Shown: positions 26,875 through 37,700 of the stretch, piece by piece
Layout of the letters: every line of letters starts with the position of its first letter
Numbering within the stretch: the first letter of the stretch is position 1
Assembly (NCBI RefSeq): GCF_036785885.1
Contig: NC_092317.1
Location: 5,024,501 to 5,088,500, forward strand
From: Coffea arabica
Lineage: Eukaryota > Streptophyta > Magnoliopsida > Gentianales > Rubiaceae
Length of the DNA stretch: 64,000 nt
Direction: 5' to 3'
Notes under the pieces: generated by a model
What the model saw: the letters and a program-made list of their open reading frames with translations, nothing else
The model's database searches: none
What the model was told of the DNA's origin: nothing
Translations under genes and position numbers: made by a program

Positions 26875-29800
26875 CTAAGCACCATGGTTATCCTTTGAAA
26901 CTTGAACAGGATGGTCTTGTTGATCCAAGAGCACCTTGTCTGATGCACTGCAAATACAAAAGCCACAACAAAAGATCAAAAGTTAGGCATGATATAGCAT
27001 CACTTTCATACTGCTCTGCTTAATTTGTACAGCAAGCTTTAGTAAAATTTCTTGACCTATTCCAGGAAGGACATTTCCCTGATTTAGGAAGGCTAAAAAG
27101 GACTGATACAGATCCAATCTATCTTGTTTGTCTCGATATAAGTAAATCATTTGAATTTCTATACATTTTAGTTGAATACTCCTCTATTAATCCTGAACCA
27201 CGAAATTCTTGCATAGATGATGCATTTATGCATATAATCATAATGCCCATAGTTGAAGAATCTCTAACCTGTGTGCTGTACTGCTAAGGTTGATGTCTTC
27301 AGACTTCAACTTGTAACCTGCATCAGCAAACAGCCTCTCCATGTCTTGGACTACTTGTTCCTCAACCACCTGAGAGAATACTCCACAGGTTAGTGTTCCA
27401 CAATTCAGTATAAGAATTTTCACAGAGAAAAGCAACAAAAAGTGACTTCTCTGCTGATAAATGACAATTACAAGGAATGAATGGAGCACATTTCACATGG
27501 TGCATCCGGCTGTAACTCCCCAAGTTACCAGAACTTCAAAATTGCCAGAATGCATCTATTATAGACTAAAATCTGACTTTTGACAGTGATCATATCACAA
27601 CAACAAACTATAGCAACTTACGCCATCAGGCCTTGATTGAAGGTACACCTCAATAGCAGCACCTGCCCCTCTCAAACACATCAAGCAATGGTAGTGTAGG
27701 TAGCATTGCCTGCTCCCTTTCCTCACACAAGTCGTCTAATCTTACCAACTCTGGATCTTTTCGGCCCATTAAACAGAATCCTAAATCGAGCAACCCTGCC
27801 AATTCTCTCCTGACAAATTGACGAAAGGTGATTGCAGTTTCTGAGCTTGAATGATTTTCAAACCCATAAGCACATACAGGACCCAAAGACTTCTCTCTTG
27901 CCACCATCAATAGAATGGCCAGTTCGATAATTTTACCCTTCATTGCAAAATAGCAAGCAGCTTCACTGATATCTTTTTGGTTCAACTCAAGCAAGCGAGC
28001 AGTTTCCAGCACTTGTTTCTGTCATGAAGGCAATTTACCTCACATAAATACCTAGCACAAGAATACAATAGCAATTTATCCAAGAACAGCCAAAAACGAA
28101 CCATTTCAGGGAGGCAAAGCATGATAATCAACTTGAATATAGATTGCTGTGGGGTCCACTGTCGCAATCTTTTATATGTACTACACAGAAACAAAAAGAA
28201 AAACTCAAATGTAAACAATGGAAGAAGAAGAAACAAGAACACGAAAAGACAAAATGGTGACATGACAAAACATTAAGGGTCTCTAAGCTAGCAACATTGA
28301 AGACCCAGGGAGAAACAATATCACCGCGCACCTTAGTTTTTCAAGTGCTGTAATTAGAGGTGTCATCTTTAGGAGCTCCAAGTCAAATGTATTCCCTCTG
28401 AAGTCAGTCTGCATGTCATATACAAGACATCAATTAAACAATGAAGGAGGAAGCTCCTTCAAGACCAGGCAAGCCAAAAAAGGTTTGCGATATCTGCTAC
28501 AAAACTACTTCAAAAATCTTTAGAAATGTCAGTTTCTTCTTAAATACTTAGATGAGAAAGCAATAAAGGACTGCATCCTGATCAAGGTGACAGTCTCTAC
28601 TCACACATTCATTATGACTAATAAAACACACCAGGAGCTCCTTTCCTTCTTTTTCCATGGACAAGGACAGCATAGTTGTCAATAACCTTCTCCAATGGCT
28701 AAAAGTGCATGAAGCACATATTTAAGCTACAAGTGAAGCGAAGTGCAAGTCTAGTGCTTTTTCTTGTCTGAAGTGGGTCCAGGGCAAATACAAGGCATGG
28801 TTCCTCAAGTTCTTCCTTTTATTTGGTTTTGCATTTTTTACAAAAATATTGGATCTCTTCTTCTCTTGTCTAAACCCTTGATAAAAGAGTAGGTTAACAT
28901 ATGTGTGATTGCATAATTATAGGATTCACAGATGAAAAAATTACTATATACATAAGAGCACTGACTTTCAATAAAGCATAATTTAGCATTGTGCTTAAGC
29001 ACCGGAATGAATTGTTCAAAGATGTACCAGGAAGGACCCTGACAGTTCTACTTAGCTGATTGCTTTAACCAAAGATCCCCTACTTCCATTTGTCTCATAT
29101 TTGACAACATAACATATTGCTCTCAAAAAGATTAAAGAATAATGAACAATTTTATGTCTAGGAAATTATTTACCTTGAGACTCAAAGTGCCACTGCAGGA
29201 AAAGAAACATTTTAAAAATTTCTAAATGACAGTTCCAAATGTTGCTACTAGCAGGCCCTAAATTTTGGTAGAATTAACAAGAATTTTATATTTTCTGACA
29301 GAAGTACCTACATACCATCAATATCAATGAAGTTATTGCTTATAACATGAAAAACATAGTGATCTACAATGACAGTTCTCTTTCCCTTTACTTAATGAGA
29401 TTGCAATCTAGACGCCTTTAAGCTTCTCCAATTACTTCTTTCTTGAAGAAGCATGAATAAGTATTTGGATCATGGCCATGACTGAGTCACTTACAAGATA
29501 TGACACCGATAAACTTAACTATTATGCTGATGAGGAAGAAAATAAAGAGGCAAGGACAACAAGATCTAAACTTTCCAACTTCAAACTTCTCTTACATCAG
29601 TGCGAGTAGAGGTGTCCTCCTTTGGGAACAATGGATTAAGAGGAGTCTCTCCTCTGGATTCAATTCCTGAAATGAATTAAGGATCAATTAGCAATCACAC
29701 AAGTCAACAACATCTCTGTGGATTAGAGTCCCTTCATAATCTTTTTTAAACAAAAATAGACCAGGATGATGTGTCTGAATAAGCAAATAAATACATTACC

Positions 29801-32134
29801 CAGGTTGTCCTTTTTTTCTTCAATCGATTCAGTTTGTTCTTCCAAGATAGCATCCTTAGCACTATACCAAATAGAGATTCCACATGTCAATAGTGATGAG
29901 CATTGAATTGCTTTAATCTCTTCCCTTCCCCCACCCCTTGAAAAAAGGAGGAAACAAAAGAAAAGAATCCAAGGTGCTAGCTGGTCAGTAGTAAAACGAG
30001 CACTCCTTGGAATTATTCCTTTGTCCTTGACTACACCTTCTAAATTTTACTATTTGATTTGTATAATTCTAATTTCATCTATTAGGCAGTTCTGTTGCAC
30101 ATGTATACATTTGATAAAATAAGACACATGAGTGCAGGAATGACAAACCTTTTCATAGTGACTAATCTATTTCCTTGAGAGTTTGGTCTGAAACCTGCTT
30201 CTCTAAATAGCCTTGTAACATCTTCGGCAACCTGTTCATCTTGGATCTGCAAGAAAACTACAAGTTTGGTGTTGCAGATTCAAGTTGGTATAATAGTTAA
30301 CAGAAAATGTTATGTATAAGCATGTCCACCAGGCAATAAACAAAACTGCAACTCAAAAGAAGAAAGCTCACATCCACAACAATGTGCTATCATGGCCCTG
30401 TTAACATGTTAATCCCTGAATGAACCAATTAATACAAAGCATCCCACCATAACAAACTTAACCTCAATTCCCAGTTCGGTAAAAAAAGAATGCGCAACAA
30501 AATTCATCACAACTTACATTTACGTCCCTCGATTGAACATATTTTCCAATAGCATCACCGGCCTTTTCAAACACTTCAAGCAAAGGTAGAGTAGATAGCA
30601 TCGCTGACTTCCTTTCCTTGGACAACTCATACAACTTTTTCTCTTCCTCTCCTTTTCTGTACATTAAGTAGTGTTCTAGATCCAATAATGCAGCCATTTC
30701 GCTTCTGATAAAATGGCGTAATGGAACTTGTACTTTTGAACCATCCACACATAGACATGAGACGGGGCCCATAACCTTTTCCCAATTGGCCATCAATAGG
30801 ATGGCCAGTTCAATAAGTGCACCCTTCAGGACATAATAGCAGACAATCTCATCAAGCAATTCTGTGTGAGCCACAAGCAGCCTGACAGTCTCAAGTTGAT
30901 CTTGCTGTAACAAGGCATTATTGCGTATGCATTAGTCACACTTCAAACATGAGAAACACATTTCAACAATCTACAGATACAAATTAGACAAAGCTACTGC
31001 AAAGAACCAAACCAATCTGGGGAAGCAAAGCATGATGATCAGGTCGAAGACTGATTCTTTTGTATTTGGCTTCCATTCCGTCAGAGTGTTGTCACAACTA
31101 GAGAAATCCCACAGAAGGGCAAGTCAAACATTAGTAAACAGAACAAGAACCAAGAGATAGAGAGGAATATGCTTTCAACGAAGTTGTGCAGGCTCAAGAA
31201 GCAGATGATGAAATGTAAATGGTACCTTAACGTTTCAAGTGCTATCTGGACAGGAAGCAGTTCCCTTTTATCCGAATCAATAGCATGAAGTCTACGATTA
31301 GCTTCAGCTCCATGCCGAAGAAACAACTTAACTAAGGAAGAAGACAATGAGCAGGCAGCTTCATGAAGAGGGAAAATACCATCCCTTTTTGCAACATTAA
31401 GGTCAATGACCAAACCATCATTTCTTTCCAGCAATAATGCACCACACCGTGCAGCACGATGATAACAAATCCAGTGCAACAGCTCAAATGGGCAGAATTC
31501 AGATTCACCAAACTGTAGTTTCACAATGTATCCAAAATATTGAACTATGACTGCACCCTCTAAAGCAGATTGAAATTCATCTCCATCATCGCGTGCAATT
31601 ATTTCGTAAATGCGCTGATCTTCGTCTGAAAAAGCGTTTTGCTGCACTTCCTACCATTGTTTCAGAAAGAAAATAAAAATTTAAACTTGATAGTTGTCGT
31701 GATAAAATCTCTCCAAGATAACAAAGAAACCACTCTATCATACAAAATTCCACGAGGACAGTGGAAAAACAAAGAATCTGCATATGCATACCTTTTCCAT
31801 TCTCGTTTCAGACAGAATCTCTGTGCAGCAGATATAAACCCTGTGGAGTTTGAAAATCAAATAACTTGCTTAACAACAAATTAAACCACTCCTACTAAAT
31901 GCATGGTTCAAAGCACGAAAAATACACCTAAAAAACAATAAAAATGTAATCTCCATACCAATCTTTAGCCAAATTTGTCTCCTCAAAAGCCCTTAAAAGA
32001 ACAGCGAGCTGGTGGACAAGAAGAGAAGGGGACTGACGCTTGCACGAGCAAGAAGAAGGTGAAGGGGGACGGACCTTGGGACTTGGTTTTGTGTTCTTGA
32101 CGAGGTGGCCGTTGGGTTGGATTGGATTTGGCAT
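26875..32134 (-). CDS. Plant ankyrin-repeat protein with duplicated helical module; frameshifted near the end
   Basis: Thirteen exons join in phase: 31959-32134, 31792-31840, 31226-31650, 31013-31097, 30518-30904, 30149-30246, 29800-29861, 29596-29666, 28332-28408, 28102-28168, 27622-28018, 27269-27369 and 26875-26947. The third exon holds ankyrin-like repeats (GIFPLHEAACSLSSSLVKLF, residues about 150-195). After it comes a module that occurs twice: LIIMLC(F/L)P, then a helical segment of about 130 residues (IELAILLM, LPLL(E/D)VFE), then a short acidic tail. The intended protein would be about 688 residues. The 27622-28018 exon is 397 nt and needs 396: a run of four G (minus strand, 27666-27669) shifts the frame and ends translation after about 621 residues. 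It could be a real mutation or a homopolymer assembly error. The biochemical role is unknown; ankyrin repeats suggest protein binding. Confidence 0.82.
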
Positions 32135-33360
32135 TGGGTTGGCGGACTGGACTTGTTTTGCGAACGTTGGCTAAGAAGGCTTGTTGGGCGGGGTGAACAA
32201 CACAGGCCCGTGTTTGGATTAGCTGTTTTTTTTAGAACGTTTTTAAAAAATCTTACTATAGTAGTGTATATAAAAACATTTTACTATAAAATGATGGCCT
32301 CAATTTGAGTTGCTTTATAATTTGAAAAGTCTAGTTATAGAAAATAATTTTAGAAAATACTTAGCAAAGTTATTATTTGATAGATTATGAATTTTAACTT
32401 TTTCTAGTATAAAAATTATTATCTAAAAACAAAAGCAAATAATCAACTCAGAAGAAGCTTTGATATGTATTGGATCTTTTTTTTTTTTTTCCTGATTTTG
32501 GGTAGATCTGCAACTAAATGCATAAAAATACTCCAATATACTAGGCGAAATATTTCATATTATTGGATTTTTATAGATTCAAAAATTTGTAATGGTGTTG
32601 AAAATATCATCATAAAATTTATTCTTTAGTTTTTAAATAAATTTGTTCTTGTTAAAAAGAATAATTGCAAATTTGTCACTTTGAGAATCCATTTGCAATT
32701 AGGATCTTAATTGCTTGAAGTAAAAGTTGCTATCTTATCACAAAACCCATGAGTTTTGAAGGCCGAAGTAATATTTTACCCGAACAATGTGGTTGCATAA
32801 GACTTTTGTATGCATTGCAGTTTAAAAAGCAGTCAACTACTGTCATAGTGCACCATGTTTATAATTGGATTATTCATTCGCTAATACGGTCATCATGGTG
32901 TATGTACTATCAATGAAAGAAATATTCCTTCAATATTGAAAAAGTAACAAAAATTCGTGAAATTCATGAAGAAAGAATGAAGGCTAGAGTTGTTATTGAG
33001 TGAAATATTGAAGCCTACTAAAGTTACTTGAGTTTGAGTCGAGAGTTCAATCAAGATCTAAAACTAGTCTTTTGATAAATTTATAAATCTCTTACCTATA
33101 AAAGAAATTTTGCAATAAATGGTTATAAAATAATAATATAAATGTGCCATTCATAAGGTTCAACAAGTACTTTGACTTTTTGATTTTTTCTATTAATACT
33201 CAACTCTATGAGTAGTAGTTCAAGTGGATTGAATTTAACCTTCAACCTCTAGTTGTTTCAAGTTCGATTAAAAATTACACCCCCACCGAGAGCATATCTT
33301 AGTATGTATTTTGATTGATAATAAAAAAAATAGTAAAGTCTTCAAGATATTGCAACATAG
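32135..33360. other. Ankyrin gene upstream region and AT-rich spacer
   Basis: The first few hundred bases would be the promoter of the minus-strand ankyrin gene. GGCCCGTGTTTGGATTAG near 32205 resembles the end of a plant DNA transposon, but no partner end was found. The rest is AT-rich without recognisable genes. Confidence 0.45.
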
Positions 33361-34435
33361 GGGGTGTTTGGAACCCAAGTTTTTGAGCAAGTTTGTTTGC
33401 TACTAGTTTTTATACAACTTTTACTACAGGAACCCAAAAAACTTCCAAAAAAAACTCACGTGTCCCTTGTTAAACTTTTAGCAAAACAACGTCGTTTTGC
33501 CGCATCTTGTTTTGAAACTCCAAAACACTTTGCCAGACAGAAGCGGTGCCCTGTACACTTGGACTGTTCGTCGTTTTTGAGCTCACAGAAGCGGTGCCCT
33601 AGACAGCGCCGGGGAGGGGGATTTTTCCACGCACCAGATTGCAGGAAGGGGGAGGAGAGGGGAAGGCTGAAAATTGCAAGAAAAAAAATTTTTGACTGGC
33701 TTGTGGAGGAGGTGCGCCTTGACTGCCGGGCGAGGGAAGAGGAAGGGGGAAGGGCTAGGGGGAGAAGAAGGGGAAAGGAAGGAGAGGGGTGGCGGGAGGT
33801 GGCATTGGAGGAGGTGCTGGTGAAGGAGCCGATGGTGGTGTTGGAGTTGGAGGAGGTGCAGATAGTGGTGGTGGTGGTGGTGCTGGTGGTGGCGTTGGAG
33901 GAGGTGCTGGTGGAGGAGTAGGTGGTGGTGCAGGAGGTGGGGCTGATGGTGGAGTTGGAGGTGGAGCAGGCGGGAGAGTAGGAGGAGGGGCTGGTGGAGG
34001 CATTGGTGGTGGTGCCGGAGGTGGAGCAGGTGGAGGCGTGGGAGGAGGGGCTGGAGGAGGCTTTGGCGGAGGTGCTGGAGGTGGGGCCGGTGGCGGAGTT
34101 GGGGGTGGAGCAGGCTGTTGGGCTGATGGGAGGCTGCGTTGCTGCATTGTTGCTGCGTCTGCGTTGTTGCTGCGTCTGCGTTGCTATTGGGATGAAGAAG
34201 AAGGAGATAGGGAAGAAAAGAAAAAGGAAAGAAAAAAAAAAGAAAAAGAAAGAGAAAGAGAAAAAGAAAGGAAAAAAAAAGAAAAGGAAAAAAAAAAATT
34301 TCTACCTTACAAAAATTTCTACAAAAAAGTTTTTCACCTTACAAAAGCTTTTACAAAATTTTTTCAAAAACTTCTACAGTGCACTACAGTAAAGTTTTAT
34401 ACAAACTTCCAAAAAACTCAGGTTCCAAACAGGCC
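33361..34435. mobile_element. TIR DNA element carrying a Gly/Pro-coding minisatellite
   Basis: The left end GGGGTGTTTGGAACC and the reversed right end GGCCTGTTTGGAACC are inverted repeats. Weaker similarity continues inward about 75 bp (AGTTTTT, AAGTTTG, TATA(C/A)AACTTT, ACT(A/G)(C/T)AG). CATAG lies on both sides (33356-33360 and 34436-34440) as a possible 5-bp target duplication. The 1075-bp interior has a GC-rich centre and A-rich tracts at 34200-34300. It has no transposase and is non-autonomous; the superfamily (hAT or another) is not settled. Confidence 0.7.
33790..34115 (+). repeat. GGN-type minisatellite (Gly-rich plus strand, Pro-rich minus strand)
   Basis: Imperfect repetition of GGAGGTGCTGGTGGTGG-like units. 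Read as protein it gives GGGAGGG repeats on the plus strand and PPPAPPPTPPP on the minus strand, producing overlapping long open frames that are probably not genes. It sits inside the TIR element. Confidence 0.8.
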
Positions 34436-34762
34436 CATAGTGTGTTAAATATAGTAGTAAATCGTTCAAATCAAAAGTTAAATGAGAAAATTCGCAATTT
34501 GTCATACTTTAGGGGCGCAAACTAGAATTAATCTAAACTGTTTAATATAATTAAAAAATGGAAAAAATGCACAGAACCCCTTATATTTTCCTTTCCGCAT
34601 TAAAAGACCCAATGGAAATTGAAAGAACTTGCCAGTGCCCTATGTATATATGATGACTCTCGGCAGCCAGCAGACTCCTCCCCCTTGCCGCCAATTCGTT
34701 CTTCAACTTCCCCATTCAATTCCTCTCAAATTCTTTTGTCCAAAACCCCTATTTTTTTTTCA

Positions 34763-37700
34763 ATGTCCTTAAACGATGACGAAGAAGAAGAATCATCCGG
34801 AAGCGACGCCGACGATGGATTTGACGAAGACATGGAAGCTTTAAGAAGAGCCTGTCTTCTCACTGGAACAAACGTAGATGACCTCGAAAACCCCTGCTCT
34901 CCCTCCCCAGCGGTCACCGCCACTACTAGCGGAGCCGCCGCCACTACTGGTTCCGATTCGGATGCTGATGACGCCGAAGATGACCTTGAATTGGTCCGTA
35001 ATATACAGAAAAGATTCGCGATTGTGACTGATAATGCATTGGAGCCATTGACACTCGAGCCTTTATACTCGATACATCCCTCTGCGAACGAAGATGATGA
35101 TTTTGAAACTCTCCGCGCTATACAGCGGCGGTTTTTTGCTTATAGTGAAGGTATATTGAGTATATCTATCAGGTTTAGTTTAAAATGTTGCATTTGGGGG
35201 ATTTGGTTTGAGGTTTGAATATATCAACATATTTAATTGCTTGAAATTAATTGATTAACACCTGAAAGTTGTTAATTTTGGGAATTTTTTCTGCATTGTT
35301 TAGTGAACTAACTTAAATATGGTACAATCTGAAATTCGTTGTCTCTATGTAAAAGTCATGCTTTATCGTCTGTACTGGGTGAGTCGCAGAGACAGAACCA
35401 CAAACTAGAAAGCATATTTAGATTTAAATATCCTTTTTTAGACAGGAATTTGAGCAGCACAGAAAGAACGCTCGAGTTTGCATAACTCCTAATATAATCC
35501 GGGTTTTAAGTTTGAAAGCTGTCACTTTTTAGCAAATGGTGAGTTTTACTTCTTTGGGAAGATTATGTATAGAAGAAAAAGTTGAGGTGTAAGAAATAGA
35601 AAATACAATGAGGTGAAGGTGTTGCTCCATCTATAACAGTCAACTTTTGATGTTTTATCGGCATATCATTGAGGCTGGAAAGGGCTAAGTTAAATAGCCA
35701 GTGCTATAGACATACATTTATACTAGTCACTGTGATTAAAACTTCATTGAGATTCTATTTGTTGTTGTTTTCTTTCAGTTTTGCAGGTCAAGCGTGATGC
35801 TTATGAAGTTTTTGATTGAATCCTATACATGGTTTACTGTGTTTACAGATTTTTTCCTGATGACATGTGCTTTAGTAAGGGCTTCAACATAAGGAAGCAT
35901 TTAACGTTACTGTTGTTTTAATTCAGGTGGGCTGGGAGAAAGCACGGAAGTTGTATCTCACAAACCTGAGAATTCTAATTTGCAAGAAGAGTCTCCCAGT
36001 TATCTGGACAAGATCAACAATGCCACCAAGGATATTGAAGCTTGTAGTAAGGTTAATGCTGGAACCCAGCCTTCTGATTTCAGTGAGTGGCACGATTCTG
36101 ATTCTGTTAATGCAGCTATATTGCCTGTTAAAGGTTCCTCTTTCCCAAAAGCAGCTGAAGCCTTTGTGGATGCAATCAAGAAGAATAGGTCTTGTCAGAA
36201 ACTAATTAGGAGCAAATTGTTGCACATTGAAACCAGGATTGAAGAGCTAAAAAAATTGAAGGAAAGGGTGAAAATCCTGAAAGATTTTCAGGCTACTTGT
36301 AGAAAGAGAGTTGGCCAAGCCTTATCACAGAAGAAGGATGCCCGCGTCCAGCTAATATCTGTGCCAAAGCTAAGTGCTAATGTGCAGGTTAGTGCACTAA
36401 AGACTATTTCACTTAGACTCTCAAGTATTCATTTTTTATTAAGCCAACACGAAAATTGCTTCTTTATAGGGACACTGTTGGTATTTCAAGTTCTTAAATC
36501 AATGTTGCCATTTGCACAAATATTTTAAGAGCATATGTTAAGTTGAAGTTTTGTGATATTTGTCAGGAGTCTGAATTTTGAAATACATTTTTCTGTTGCT
36601 TTTGCAGCTTAGTCAGAAGAAGTCATCTCCTATGCAATATGGGCCTGCTGAGAATTCTCAAGTTGCTAATTATAGAGAGGCTTTAGAAAAGTTTCCTGTA
36701 TCTGTGATTCGAAATAAGTGGTCAAAGGAAGAGAGAGAGAAGCTCTCGAATGGTGTGAAACAGCAATTTCAAAAGATGTTGCTTCAAAGATCAGTTGATT
36801 TACTAAGGTATTTATTCTACTATGTGCAGGATGCGAATTCACATCAGTACATTTATTTGAATTTTTTACATTTACCTATCATCCTATGTTTAACCTTTAG
36901 TTAAGGTTTTTGCATGTATAGTCTTGTTTTCTAAATATAGACAAGGATAAGAACAAAGATTTTTTTGGATTACAGCAATCTGCTACTTGAGCAAAAAGAA
37001 TATCTAGGTCTATCAACTGGCAAGTAACTAAGTAATGCGTTTTCAAAAAGAATAAAAAGTCATTGTGATGTATATGAGATCCAACGTGATTCATAGAATT
37101 TCAACTTGAAAATCAAAAAGCAGTATCATTTGGATTGCTTTGACTGTTAATTTGACGTCCAAAAACAAGTGTTACAACTTGAAGTCCTCCCTATTGAACT
37201 AATGTTCCACTCAAATAGTTTTGAGAATTATTAATGCCAATAATAAATTGATAAATGAGAGAGCTTACCTTTATAATCATTTAACTTTATATTAATTTAA
37301 TTGGTTGAAAAATAAGTTTTTGTGACTAGATTTCTTTTTTGTCTAAGAATATCATGGCTTATGATTGTCACTTCTTTTGATGCTCTGCTCACAGTGATGG
37401 AGATGGATCTTTTGATGATTCTGATAATTTGGACAGCATTGTTGCATCAATCAGGGATCTCGATATTACCCCTGACAAGATGAGACAATTTCTGCCAAAG
37501 GTCAACTGGGATGAGTTAGCCTCCATGTATCTTCCTGGTAGATCCGGTGCCGAATGTCAAGCAAGGTGAATGCAAAAAATGTTTTGTTGCATATAATGTT
37601 TATGCATTTTGAGTACTTCTTCATCCTGGTAGTCGTTGAAGTAGTAGTAATAGGAGTCATAGGGGATGGTGATTTTCCAAGAGCACAAACAATTGAAATG

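Noticed and set aside
33364-34448. Gly-rich (plus) and Pro-rich (minus) proteins of 130-219 residues
   Set aside because: They are overlapping frames of one GGN minisatellite within a TIR element, without signal peptide, conserved ends or splice structure.
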